A DNA stretch of 64,000 nucleotides from Gemmatimonadaceae bacterium (GTDB lineage: Bacteria; Gemmatimonadota; Gemmatimonadetes; Gemmatimonadales; Gemmatimonadaceae), in NCBI GenBank assembly GCA_020852815.1, contig JADZAN010000015.1:134840-198839 (forward strand). Direction: 5' to 3'. Position numbers and translations under genes: made by a program. Of this stretch, positions 17,726 to 26,389 are shown piece after piece. Each line of letters starts with the position of its first letter. Position 1 is the first letter of the stretch. The notes beneath the pieces were generated by a model. That model was not told the DNA's origin and searched no databases. It was given only the letters and a program-made list of their open reading frames with translations.

Positions 17726-19489
17726 TTAGCAGGTGTAGTTGCTTGGATCGTCCTCGTAAGGCAACGATGCAGGCCAAGTCTTGCACTTCGTCGTCGACGG
17801 TGAGCGCGCTACTTCCCTTGGCGGTCGCCTTCGCTCCCAGTTCGTATCTTGACTCAGGAGTGTTGGGTTGATTCTCCAAATATGTTCATCGTCCACCGTA
17901 TAGAGTGGGCACTTCATCGTATAGGCTGAGTGCCAGTCTCCACGGCTGAGTCCTTTCCCTGCCGGGAATTGATTCCCCTTGGTATCGAGGCAGGGATAAT
18001 TCATTGGCGCCCAGTGAGTATGCCAGAACGCCACAACCCTGTAGCCGGAGTACGAAGGAAACTGTGCGGGCCAACCTACGAAGCAGGCCGCGCGAAGGAG
18101 GCCCGCGATCGCCACGAGGCTGTCACGCCCTGTAGCAAGATTGCGGACGATCACGCCCCCGCGTTCGAGTTGCTCGCCTCTAGAAGCGACTTGCTCGCTG
18201 CTTAGCGCGCTTCGCAGACCTGGATCGTCAAGCGAGCCGTCGCCGATCGGTGGACATGGCACTACGTACACTCGGGCGGAGTCCACGAGTGAGTACCCGT
18301 CAAAGCTCGTCGTAACCTTCATCCACCCCGACTTCGAGATCGTCCGCGTGCACGGGTTGTCCATCCATTGGCAATTGGAGCTGATTCCGCCCGTTCCCGC
18401 GTCCGGTTTCCAGTCCCAGCTCGGCGCCCACCAAACGGTGGTAGTCGGTGTCACCGTGGCGGTGAAGGTCACGGGAGCGGCCGATTGAATCACGCCGGGA
18501 ACGGCGGTCAGTTTGAGCTTGGGAGGTGTCACCGTGATCGTTACGGACTTGTCCTTCCATTCGCCATTCACGAGCGCCTTCACGCGCATCACGCCCGACC
18601 GTTTGATGACAGTCTTGCACGTCCGGGTCGGCCCGGACGTGGTCGGCGTGAAGCTTCCAGTTCCGCAAGGGCTCATCGTCGTGCCAGCGGCTGTTTTCCA
18701 TTGCACGGAGTCAATCGACCACGGGAGCTCCAGTCCTCCTAGACTTCCTGGCGTCACTGATGCGACGACGCGTACCGTGTCACCATAGTTTACCTGACTC
18801 GGGAAGGCGTCGAGACTCAGATCGCCGACTGCGCGCTCCAGGAGCACGGTCTGCCCACCAGTTGAGTACCGGAAACATGGGCCGTACCCGGTGAAACCCG
18901 TCGACGGATACGAAGCACAGTGGCCCTCATTCGGATTGCCGCCGGATCGAATGAACGAGCCGTAGGCGTTTTGCCCGACCGGTGCCCCCGCCGAGTAGAT
19001 GTAGCCGATCGCTTGCGCGGTACCGTCCGTCGACTTGTTGGAGTTACATCCCAAAGCGAAGCTTGTTCCCCCACCTGAACTGCCGTATCCAGCCTGCAAC
19101 TGCACGCCGCATCCTGGGACCGAGCCGGGGTAGTAGAATCCGGCCGGACCGACGCTTTTTGGCGCCCCCGGGATCTGTGGTTGATTCGGAGTACCATCGT
19201 TGTACGGGGAGTTCAACGCAACATCGACGGAGCCCGACAAAGTGACACGCAGGAGCAACCTTCTGTTGAGCGCTGGCAGTTGAACCGTCGCGGCTGGGCT
19301 CGTGGAATTGGTGATGCCGAGCGAGACCAGTCCTCCCGGTACAGGGTCAAACTGGAGAGATGGGCTCGTCGGCCTGACTGTATAGGTCGGACGGACGGCG
19401 ACTCCAGTGCTCGGTTCCTGATCGGAACAGGCTGGCAACCCGAGGCCCAATAGCACGAAGCTGGCGACTACTCCCTTGCGGCAACGCAT
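17726..19489 (-). CDS. Lipoprotein with Ig-like region and C-terminal JAMM-like domain
   Basis: The product has 587 residues with a lipobox LGLPAC (Cys21). Residues 30-220 are Gly/Ser-rich with several cysteines. Residues 225-410 look like two bacterial Ig-like domains (DTVRVVASVTPG and PVTFTATVTPT), each with a Cys pair. From about 430 there is a domain with Glu442 (LERGG), His490-x-His492 (FWHTHW) and Ser515-x-x-Asp518 (SRGD). This is the E/HxH/SxxD pattern of JAB/MPN-like metalloproteases and of DUF4329. A peptidase or isopeptidase role outside the cell is possible. The 22-residue loop between HxH and SxxD is longer than in canonical JAMM. It is part of the mosaic cargo. Confidence 0.65.
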   Translation of the reverse strand: MRCRKGVVASFVLLGLGLPACSDQEPSTGVAVRPTYTVRPTSPSLQFDPVPGGLVSLGITNSTSPAATVQLPALNRRLLLRVTLSGSVDVALNSPYNDGTPNQPQIPGAPKSVGPAGFYYPGSVPGCGVQLQAGYGSSGGGTSFALGCNSNKSTDGTAQAIGYIYSAGAPVGQNAYGSFIRSGGNPNEGHCASYPSTGFTGYGPCFRYSTGGQTVLLERAVGDLSLDAFPSQVNYGDTVRVVASVTPGSLGGLELPWSIDSVQWKTAAGTTMSPCGTGSFTPTTSGPTRTCKTVIKRSGVMRVKALVNGEWKDKSVTITVTPPKLKLTAVPGVIQSAAPVTFTATVTPTTTVWWAPSWDWKPDAGTGGISSNCQWMDNPCTRTISKSGWMKVTTSFDGYSLVDSARVYVVPCPPIGDGSLDDPGLRSALSSEQVASRGEQLERGGVIVRNLATGRDSLVAIAGLLRAACFVGWPAQFPSYSGYRVVAFWHTHWAPMNYPCLDTKGNQFPAGKGLSRGDWHSAYTMKCPLYTVDDEHIWRINPTLLSQDTNWERRRPPREVARSPSTTKCKTWPASLPYEDDPSNYTC

Positions 19490-19813
19490 GGCGCGCGATC
19501 GAGTGAGTTGGTAGCACCTCGCTTGTCCGCCGATGCCGAGTTCGATGACGGGAACTGGAGTCGACGGCAGGCGTTGGCTTAGTGTGTGCGCCGCCTAGCG
19601 TACTTGGCTGTCTTCACGGTGGGCACCGGGGATCTTCCCAGTGTCATGTCGAGGGACGTCGCCCGCCGCGCCCTCTCCTGGTCCAGTGGCCACGCCCCGA
19701 TACTGAAAATGCCTTTGATCTGCACGGTATACTGCTTCATATGCGACGCAACTCGCACAACCAGGCGAGGTTGAGGCGCGTGCACAAGCGATTCAAAGCT
19801 GACGAGCGTATCG
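19490..19813. other. Non-coding stretch without recognised features
   Basis: Upstream of the lipoprotein gene there are 324 bp of mixed composition, less G+C-rich than the flanks. I see no convincing gene, hairpin or repeat, although a promoter for the minus-strand lipoprotein must lie here. Confidence 0.5.
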
Positions 19814-19921
19814 CCCGCTTAACGCCTCACCACCCGCACCTCGAGCACCGGCGCCACGCGCCCGCTCCTCACCGCCTGGAACCGCACGGTCACCATCCCC
19901 TTCCCCTGCGTGAGCTGCTGC
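19814..19921 (-). pseudogene. Duplicated 3' end of a GH127-like gene
   Basis: About 108 bp match the last part of the GH127/146-like gene at 22116-22225 with roughly 8-10 mismatches. They keep the antisense stop and the C-terminal strand region. The fragment is joined directly, at a GAA shared by both parents, to a piece of the ABC ATPase gene in the opposite coding sense. Nothing upstream of it resembles the rest of the enzyme. Confidence 0.8.
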
Positions 19922-20245
19922 GAACTGCTCGTTTCCTCGCTCTCGGGCGGCAATCAGCAGAAGGTCGTGCTGTCCAGGTGGCTCACCGCCGACAGCGACG
20001 TGCTCATCCTCGACGAGCCGACGCGCGGCGTCGACGTGGGAGCCAAGGCGGAGTTGCATGCGTGGATCGACCAGCGCGCGTCGGAGGGGGCGGCGGTGTT
20101 GCTGATATCCAGCGAGCTGCCGGAGTTGATGACGCTGTCGTCGCGGATACTGGTGTTGCGCGAGGGGACGCTGCGAGGGGAGGTGACGCGCGAGCAGGCC
20201 ACGCAGGAGGGGTTGTTGCGGGTGATGGCGGGGTTGGAGGCCTAA
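19922..20245 (+). pseudogene. Duplicated 3' third of the sugar ABC ATPase gene
   Basis: The segment matches 16911-17231 nearly base for base and encodes [26 protein letters not shown] and the C-terminal helix, ending GLEA-stop. Walker A and the whole first domain are missing, so it cannot be a functional transporter ATPase. An in-frame start-like codon at 19910 gives an accidental 111-residue ORF. Confidence 0.9.
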
Positions 20246-20315
20246 CGACGGCCGGTCGGTCGGTTCTCCATGGCAGCGGCGAGCGTTCACGTGCCGTCGC
20301 CAACGCCCGAGTCCC

Positions 20316-20804
20316 CTACACGTCTCGCATCCGGCGTAGCGCCTCGAGGACTTCGATGTCGGCGGAGTCCTGCAATCGACCAGTGCGCTTCGACTCGATC
20401 AGGTTGACCAGTGACAGGGTGGGCACCGGCACACCTTCCACCTCGAACACAACGACCTCTCGCGCCGCTTCGGACCAGGTCAGGTTCCACGCGCGCGTAA
20501 GCACGTCGACGTTCGGCGTATCGTCGATCATCGTCACGGCCCGCGCGATCAACTCTCGCGGATCGATCTCGGCGGCGATCTTGAACGGCAGGGCGGAGAC
20601 CGCGCGCACCACGCGCGCCGCGTTGGCTTCCGTCGGCTCGATCAGGATGTCGACGTCACGTGTGGCGCGGCTGGTCCCCCACAACTGCATCGCCGTAGCG
20701 CCCACGACGAGGTAGCGCGCATCTTCGGCGTTGAGCAGTTCGCACAACCGCGCCAGTTTCGAGCGAGGCGCGGCGCTCACCGTGTCTGCCGCCGTCGGCG
20801 CCAC
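20316..20804 (-). CDS. Nucleotidyltransferase-fold protein (MNT/AbiEii-like)
   Basis: The product has 162 residues. The nucleotidyltransferase core reads YLVVGATAMQLWG then SRATRDVDILIEP, the G-S/R-x-T-x-DxD arrangement of minimal nucleotidyltransferases. PTLSLVNLIESKRTGR is the usual helix late in DUF6036/AbiEii-like proteins. It overlaps the ribbon-helix-helix gene upstream by 28 bp, which suggests a two-gene toxin-antitoxin or defence module. Which partner is toxic cannot be read here. It is cargo between two copies of the ABC ATPase tail. Confidence 0.75.
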   Translation of the reverse strand: MAPTAADTVSAAPRSKLARLCELLNAEDARYLVVGATAMQLWGTSRATRDVDILIEPTEANAARVVRAVSALPFKIAAEIDPRELIARAVTMIDDTPNVDVLTRAWNLTWSEAAREVVVFEVEGVPVPTLSLVNLIESKRTGRLQDSADIEVLEALRRMRDV

Positions 20805-21136
20805 CTCCGGAAGGCGTCATACGACGCGAAGGAGCGCGGGCTCACTTGCTCGGCCAACTCGCCCCCAACAGACACGATCTCTTCGCTCTCCCGAACGCGA
20901 ACGTCTGGCGACACGCGGACGTCTCGTCGCAACTGTTCGTGGCGCGACGGTCCAAGCCGCGCCGCCGCGTCGTCAACTTCCGAGCTATCACCCAGCGACG
21001 CCGCGTACCGCCGAATCGCCTCTGCCACGATCCAGCTGCGCGACCGATCGTGCCGCTTCGCAAGTTGATCGGCGGCGCGAAGCGTCTCCGGTGGGAGCGT
21101 AATCGCAATGCGGACATGCGGGAGCTTTCGGGGCAT
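20777..21136 (-). CDS. Ribbon-helix-helix (CopG-like) regulator/antitoxin
   Basis: The product has 119 residues. Near the N-terminus VRIAITLPPETLRAADQLA, then SRSWIVAEAIRRYA, form a CopG/Arc-type ribbon-helix-helix. The C-terminal half is charged and ends in RRWRRRRQTR. The first codon lies only 5 bp from a -10-like TATGAT, so the mRNA may be leaderless. It is probably the DNA-binding antitoxin for the overlapping nucleotidyltransferase gene. Confidence 0.75.
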   Translation of the reverse strand: MPRKLPHVRIAITLPPETLRAADQLAKRHDRSRSWIVAEAIRRYAASLGDSSEVDDAAARLGPSRHEQLRRDVRVSPDVRVRESEEIVSVGGELAEQVSPRSFASYDAFRRWRRRRQTR

Positions 21137-21141
21137 GAAGA

Positions 21142-21170
21142 ATCATACTGAGTAATACCGCATCCGGCAA
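21142..21170 (-). promoter_or_regulatory. Probable sigma70-type promoter of the RHH/nucleotidyltransferase pair
   Basis: On the minus strand TTGCCG (21170-21165) stands 17 bp from TATGAT (21147-21142). Five bases separate the -10 from the ATG at 21136, so transcription would begin at or next to the A of the start codon. Confidence 0.55.
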
Positions 21171-21260
21171 TACGGGCTGCGCGGCGTCGCCCGCTCGCTC
21201 GCGGCGCATCCGCGACATGAGGCGCCGCACCGGGCGGTTTCAATCGCCTGCCTGGCGCCT

Positions 21261-21325
21261 GGTGACGCGCGCGCAGGCCACGCAGGAGGGGTTGTTGCGG
21301 TTGATGGCGGGGCTGAATGCCTAAC
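21261..21325 (+). pseudogene. Second duplicated 3' end of the sugar ABC ATPase gene
   Basis: About 61 bp match 17171-17231 with few changes and end GLNA-stop. The stop is followed by the same GCCTAACGACGGCCG that follows the copy at 20245 but is absent after the intact gene. It marks the right edge of the nucleotidyltransferase cassette. Confidence 0.85.
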
Positions 21326-21347
21326 GACGGCCGTTGCCTCGTTCCGC

Positions 21348-22058
21348 TCAGGAAGTGCGCGGGTGCACCCGCTCCAACGAGGCCTCCTCCACTTGGGGGA
21401 GCGTGCGGAGCTTCGCAACGGCGGACTTGGCGGAACGAATCGAAGTGTCCCCGTGAACCCGTACCAGGTAGTACCCATCGACGCCGAAGAGACGGTGCCC
21501 ACCGATTACCGTTCCCGATATGGATGCGACTGCGGTTTGGCGCTCCGCCTGCGTCGACGTCGCGCGAAAGAGAATGACAACCACATCGCGAACGTATCTC
21601 GATCCGGGAAGGTCGGGATCCTCAACGACTGACGACGGCGAGTAGAGTCCAGCCGGCACGCTATCCGGCGGCCCGGCTGGCGCGCTGGTCGAGTAGTCGC
21701 CGACCACTTCAACGGAAGGATCCGACCTCAGCGCAAATACGACGGAGAGAACGCCGTCCACGGTCGTTGCCGTCGGCACGCGCACGATGTACCACCCATC
21801 CCCTTGCATGCTCCGGCGTCCACCCACGACGCATCCTCCGATCGCAGTAATCGCCCTCGTGCGATCGGCAACCGTCGCCTCTCTATGAAACAGGACAACG
21901 ACCAGCTGCGCTTTCAACGTCTCACCGTTGCGCCGAGTCAGAGTCGGCAAAGTCCGTAACAGTGCCACAGGAATCGAGTCCGGCGCGACCGCCGGTACGC
22001 GCTCTTGCTGACAAATTCCGCACCAGATCCCGAGTGCAACCAGCGCTGCAAGTGTCAT
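21348..22058 (-). CDS. Exported protein with two prodomain-like repeats
   Basis: The product has 236 residues. The N-terminus is hydrophobic (LAALVALGIWCGIC), either a signal peptide or a non-classical lipobox. The mature part is an internal duplication of about 75 residues each. LVVVLFHREATVADRTRAI ... GWYIVRVPT aligns with DVVVILFRATSTQAERQ ... GYYLVRVHG, and each ends in a P-x-V-E segment. The pattern recalls subtilase I9/fervidolysin-type prodomains, which act as protease inhibitors or chaperones. No protease domain is attached. It could inhibit a neighbouring exported protease. That role is inferred. Confidence 0.6.
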   Translation of the reverse strand: MTLAALVALGIWCGICQQERVPAVAPDSIPVALLRTLPTLTRRNGETLKAQLVVVLFHREATVADRTRAITAIGGCVVGGRRSMQGDGWYIVRVPTATTVDGVLSVVFALRSDPSVEVVGDYSTSAPAGPPDSVPAGLYSPSSVVEDPDLPGSRYVRDVVVILFRATSTQAERQTAVASISGTVIGGHRLFGVDGYYLVRVHGDTSIRSAKSAVAKLRTLPQVEEASLERVHPRTS

Positions 22059-22115
22059 GTGACGTCTCGCCTCGGCTCGCGGTGCGCGCCATGCCCTTCG
22101 TGAACGTTTGCCCGC

Positions 22116-24671
22116 CTAACGCCTCACCACCCGCACCTCGAACACCGGCGCCACCCGCCCGCTCCCCACCGCCTGAAATCGCACCGTCACCACTCCCTTC
22201 CCCTGCGTGAGCTGCTGCGGAATGGGATACGTCGCCTTGTAGAACCCCGACGCCGAGTAGTTGGGGACGTGCGCCCCCACGCTCGTCCCATCGACCAGGA
22301 TGTCGAAGGGGCCAAGCTGCGGCGGAAGCCCGGGCTCCACGAAGTGCGTGACGACCAGCGCCATCTGCGTGTCCCCCTCGACCGCAAGATCGTAGGAGAA
22401 CCACCCCAACCCGTTGCGCTGGGTGCGCCCCTCGTTGCGCCCGACGGGGCGGTCGGCCGGTTCGCTGCGGTAGTTCGCCTTCTTCTCCGACTCGGCGTCG
22501 CCGGCCACCACCTTGGCCAACGTTGCGCGCTCGAGGCGCGACTCGGCGTCACGCGCCGCCGCCATCGCCGCGACCTTGGCGTCGAACTGCGCCGGCGTCA
22601 CCAGGTCGTAGTAGAGCGAGTAGCGCTTGCGGTGCGTGCGGTAGAACGGGGTGAGCGCGATGTCCGGCGCAGGACCGCTCGCCTCGGGATCGCGCGCGAC
22701 GCGCGTGATGGTGAAGTCTCCCGCCTTCCCCGCCGGCTGCACGAAGTCGGTCACGGTGCGCGACTCGGTGACGAGCATCGGGACCTTCATCCCCGGCGTC
22801 ACCTGCGAGTTCTCGTCGATGTCGGCCAGGCGCGGCCCCATGTCGCTCGCCAGCGCCAGCGGCCCCCACATAATCGCCGTCACCGTGGGATCGTCCGGGG
22901 TCGGCTCCAGCCGCAACGACTTGGGCGTCGTGATGGAGACGGTGTCCCCCGCCTTCCACGTGCGCGTGAGCTCCACGTACGTGCTCACCGGCGCCGTCGC
23001 CTCGTTGCCGATCCCCCCGGCGCGACCGCCAGCCACGGGGTCGCGCAGTGTCTCGAGCTTGGGCTGCGGGATCGGCGTCCCGTTCACCGCGATGGCGAAG
23101 CCGTCCCCCGCCCACCACGGGCGCCGCACGGCAAGCGTGAACGCCTTGGCCGCGGGGAGCACCTTCACCGTGATGGTCGCCGAGTCACCGTCGGGGAAAG
23201 ATGTCTCCATCGCCAGCGTCGCCTTCCCTAACGAGAACTCCGCGGTCGACGGGACGAAGAGGTTGCACCAGATGGTGTTGCCCGACTCGTACCAGACGCC
23301 AAGTCCGTGCAACGCGTGGCTCTCCATCCCCGACCCCACGCAGCAGGTGAAGTCGCGCTGCATGTTCTGGTACTCCTGCTGCTCGCCGCGCCCCACGGGG
23401 ACCATGTACGAGGTGCGCCCGTCGTTAGGGTCCATCGACGCCAGGATGTGGTTGAAGAGCGCGCGCTCGTGGAAGTCTGCGTACGCCGCATCCGGGCGCA
23501 GCGAGAACAACCGCCGCGTGAGCTTGAGCATGTTGTACACATTGCACGTCTCGGCGGCGCGCCCGTCGACACGGGTGCTCAGCACATCCGGGGGCCCCCA
23601 GTACTCGTTGAGCCCGTGGCCACCGCTGGCATAGCTGTGATGCCTCACGACGCGGTCCCAGAAGAACGACGCCGCCACGATGTCGTCCATCTCCCCCGCA
23701 TATGCATAACGAGACGCCGAGCCGATGAGCTTGGGGATCTGGCAGTTGCCGTGCTTCCCGGAGAGGTTGTCCTGATGGCGCTTGAGCGGCTCGGTGACGG
23801 CGTGGTGCTCGAAGCGGTGCGAGAGCTTGAGCCAGCGCACGTCGCCGGTGTCGGCGTAGAGGTCGACCATCACCTCGTTCATCCCGCCGAACTCGGTGAG
23901 GAGCATCTTCTGCACCTGTTCGTCGCTCAACGGCTTGAGCACCCCTTCGGCCCACGTCGCGAAGCCGATTTCCACCTGCAACGCCTGCTTGTTTCCCGTG
24001 TGTCGATACGCGTCGCGCAGCCCGGCGTACGTCTTGTGCAGGGTGTACCAGGGTGACCAGAGCCCGTTGAGGTCGAAGCCGCCGCTCTTGATCTCCCCTT
24101 TCGACAAACGTGCAAATGCCTCGCGCAACCCGTCGAGCGCGCCCACGTAGCCGTCGCCGTTCTTCTGCTGCACCGCCGCCAGCTCGCGCACGATGTAGTC
24201 GGCGCGCTCCTTGAAGCGCGCGTCGCCCGTGGCCTGGTACATCAGCGATACACCGGAGAGATGATGCCCGGCGATGTGCCCCGTGAGGTTGCGCCCGTTC
24301 CCGTCCCACCCGGTGTAGCCCTTGGCCTTGGGCGTGAGCCCGGCGCGCTCGCGGTAGTAGGCGAGCATGCGATCGGGATCGAGGGCAAGGAGATACTCGC
24401 GATCGAGCTCCTGCGCGTGCTTGAGCGGCCCCCCCGTCAGCTGCACTCGGCCGAGCGGTACGGCGTGCGCCTTGGTGACCGCTCGCTCGTGGGCGAGGGC
24501 GGCGGTAGTTCCCGGAGGAGCCGTCGCAGCGTCGGTCACACCGGCTACCGCGTTCTCGGTTTCGGGCAATGCCGCTGCCGCAGTCTCGGGCACCAGCGTC
24601 CCCAGCGTGAGTGCCGCCGTGGTCGAGGCGGAAGCCTTCAGGAAGTCGCGACGGGCGGAATCCATGGTCAT
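22116..24671 (-). CDS. TAT-exported GH127/GH146-type beta-L-arabinofuranosidase
   Basis: The product has 851 residues from ATG 24671 (MTMDSARRDFLKAS, a twin-arginine signal). The open frame continues upstream but without protein character. The DUF1680 catalytic domain shows Glu374-x-Cys376 in AAETCNVYN and Cys443-Cys444 in FTCCVGSG, the expected zinc-thiolate site. The HHSYASGGHGLNEYW motif is also typical. A C-terminal beta domain (about residues 720-851, DUF6805-like) begins near NYRSEPADRP. Length and motifs fit arabinan- or glycoprotein-acting GH127/146 enzymes. The 3' end exists as a second copy at 19814-19921. It is divergent from the esterase gene, 97 bp between starts. Confidence 0.88.
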   Translation of the reverse strand: MTMDSARRDFLKASASTTAALTLGTLVPETAAAALPETENAVAGVTDAATAPPGTTAALAHERAVTKAHAVPLGRVQLTGGPLKHAQELDREYLLALDPDRMLAYYRERAGLTPKAKGYTGWDGNGRNLTGHIAGHHLSGVSLMYQATGDARFKERADYIVRELAAVQQKNGDGYVGALDGLREAFARLSKGEIKSGGFDLNGLWSPWYTLHKTYAGLRDAYRHTGNKQALQVEIGFATWAEGVLKPLSDEQVQKMLLTEFGGMNEVMVDLYADTGDVRWLKLSHRFEHHAVTEPLKRHQDNLSGKHGNCQIPKLIGSASRYAYAGEMDDIVAASFFWDRVVRHHSYASGGHGLNEYWGPPDVLSTRVDGRAAETCNVYNMLKLTRRLFSLRPDAAYADFHERALFNHILASMDPNDGRTSYMVPVGRGEQQEYQNMQRDFTCCVGSGMESHALHGLGVWYESGNTIWCNLFVPSTAEFSLGKATLAMETSFPDGDSATITVKVLPAAKAFTLAVRRPWWAGDGFAIAVNGTPIPQPKLETLRDPVAGGRAGGIGNEATAPVSTYVELTRTWKAGDTVSITTPKSLRLEPTPDDPTVTAIMWGPLALASDMGPRLADIDENSQVTPGMKVPMLVTESRTVTDFVQPAGKAGDFTITRVARDPEASGPAPDIALTPFYRTHRKRYSLYYDLVTPAQFDAKVAAMAAARDAESRLERATLAKVVAGDAESEKKANYRSEPADRPVGRNEGRTQRNGLGWFSYDLAVEGDTQMALVVTHFVEPGLPPQLGPFDILVDGTSVGAHVPNYSASGFYKATYPIPQQLTQGKGVVTVRFQAVGSGRVAPVFEVRVVRR

Positions 24672-24768
24672 GCGCGAAGTGGGAGAAGGTGGAACCCCAC
24701 AAGAATTCCCCTCGCGGGCGCGCCGGGCAAGCGGTAATGTGGCATCGGCCCTCACACCCAGTCGTCCC

Positions 24769-25911
24769 ATGCGCCTCTCCTTCGCTGTCCCGCGCCCGCT
24801 GCTCCTCCTGTCCGCGTCGGCCGCGCTGTTGATCGCGTCAAACTCCACCGCCCGCGCCCAGCGATCGTTCGCCTCCTCAATAACGATCGGGACGGTCGAC
24901 TCGGTCTATTCCAGGATCATAAAGGAGCAGCGCCCCTACCTCGTCTACCTCCCGCCGTCGTACAAGGACACGACCTACACGCCGCAGCGCTATCCGGTGC
25001 TCTATCTCCTGGACGGCGATGCGCACTTCCACTCGGTCACCGGTCTCCTGCAGATCCTTGGCACGGGAGTGAACGGCACCTTCGTCGTCCCGGAGATGAT
25101 CGTTGTCGCCATCCCCAACACCAACCGGATGCGCGACCTGTCTCCGACGCTGGTCACCGCCGGCTTCGATGGGAAGCCTGACACCACGCTCAAGGGGACC
25201 GGCGGCGGGCCGAACTTCCTCTCGTTCATGAAGGACGAGCTGATCCCGCGCATCGACTCGATGTACCGCACCGCCCCGTACCGCATCTTCGTCGGGCATT
25301 CGTTAGGCGGCCTGATGGCCTTCTCGGCGCTCTACACCATGCCAGAGGTCTTCAACAGCTACGTCGCCATCGACACGTCGCTCTGGTGGGACAATCGCCG
25401 CCTCCTCAAGGACGCTCCGGCCTTCTTCTCCAAGCCGACCGTCCCGGGGCGCACGCTCTTCGTGGGGCAGGCCAACACCCTCGTCGCCAGCGATACGGCC
25501 GACAACCCGCACTACAACTCGATCATCCGCATGAATGCGCTCATCGAGCGCGAGAACAAGGCCGGGGTGCGCTACGCTTTCCGCTACTATCCCAACGACA
25601 GCCACGGCTCGGTGCCGCTCATCGCCGAGTACGATGCGCTGCGCTTCATCTTCGACGGATACTCGCCCGACCTGATGCGCGCCCTCGAGGACCCCAACTA
25701 CGTAAAGGCGCACTACGAGCAGGTCTCGAAGATCATGGGCTACACCGTGATCCCGCCGGAAGGGACAGTCGACCTGCTGGCGATGATCGAGATGGGGCGC
25801 GACAAGGCGAAGGCCAGGGCGCTGTACGAACTCAACACGCAGCTCTACCCGAAGAGCGCGCACGCCAGTGCGGCGCTGCAGCGGGCCAACGCGGTGATGA
25901 GCGCGAAGTAG
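24769..25911 (+). CDS. Secreted esterase of the Fes/esterase D alpha/beta-hydrolase family
   Basis: The product has 380 residues with a signal peptide (LLLLSASAALLIASN). The esterase-D-like fold is shown by RPYLVYLPPSYKD, YPVLYLLDGDAHFHS, nucleophile Ser178 in GHSLGG and a late His in NDSHGS. ATG 24769 fits the signal; the longer open frame starts inside the divergent gene. It may remove acyl (feruloyl or acetyl) groups from plant polysaccharide or act on ester-linked siderophores. The neighbouring GH127 enzyme favours the first. The last 70 residues carry a TPR-like helical tail (KARALYELNTQLYP). Confidence 0.8.
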   Translation: MRLSFAVPRPLLLLSASAALLIASNSTARAQRSFASSITIGTVDSVYSRIIKEQRPYLVYLPPSYKDTTYTPQRYPVLYLLDGDAHFHSVTGLLQILGTGVNGTFVVPEMIVVAIPNTNRMRDLSPTLVTAGFDGKPDTTLKGTGGGPNFLSFMKDELIPRIDSMYRTAPYRIFVGHSLGGLMAFSALYTMPEVFNSYVAIDTSLWWDNRRLLKDAPAFFSKPTVPGRTLFVGQANTLVASDTADNPHYNSIIRMNALIERENKAGVRYAFRYYPNDSHGSVPLIAEYDALRFIFDGYSPDLMRALEDPNYVKAHYEQVSKIMGYTVIPPEGTVDLLAMIEMGRDKAKARALYELNTQLYPKSAHASAALQRANAVMSAK

Positions 25912-25920
25912 GCGCGGCGA

Positions 25921-26316
25921 CTAGGCGGGCGGGGCGAGCCCCAGCATCGCCGCCATCTGCTCGCGCACGACGTTCATTCCCTTCAGCGGGCGGATCATCA
26001 CCTTGAAGTCGGTGATCCGCCCGTCGTCGTTCCAGTGGATCATGTCGACGCCATTGACGGTGATCCCGTCCATCTCGACGACGAACTCCAGCACCGCGTC
26101 GCGCTCCCCGATCACTTCCCGCACGTAGCGAAAGGAGCCGTTGAGGAAGACCTGGAGGGCGGCGCCGAGGTACTTCACGGTGAGCGCCTTTCCCACTTGC
26201 GGCGTGTGGACGACGGGGGAGTGGAAGGTGGCGTCGTCGGCGAGGAGGGCGCCTAACGCGGCGGCATCGCGCGAGGCGACGACGGCGTGCCACGCCGCCA
26301 CGGGGTGTTGCATCAT
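25921..26316 (-). CDS. NTF2-like (SnoaL-type) protein
   Basis: The 131-residue single-domain protein has the cone-shaped NTF2 fold signature: HPVAAWHAVVASRDAAALG, LLADDATFHSPVVHTPQ, FRYVREVIGERDAVLEF and the MIHWNDDGRITDFKVMIRP end. Proteins of this type bind or isomerise small hydrophobic ligands, but nothing here fixes the substrate. It is the last gene of a long minus-strand run, 73 bp after selO. The start is taken as the first of two consecutive Met codons. Confidence 0.75.
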   Translation of the reverse strand: MMQHPVAAWHAVVASRDAAALGALLADDATFHSPVVHTPQVGKALTVKYLGAALQVFLNGSFRYVREVIGERDAVLEFVVEMDGITVNGVDMIHWNDDGRITDFKVMIRPLKGMNVVREQMAAMLGLAPPA

Positions 26317-26389
26317 GGAGTGGTCCGGTTGCGGGCTGGGTGGAGCCTACACCAATCCAGGGGGCGCCACCATGCCCCCCAGGCAGGAA

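Noticed and set aside
19910-20245. Independent small ABC ATPase gene
   Set aside because: It is the 3' third of the gene at 15741 without Walker A, joined to an inverted GH127 tail.
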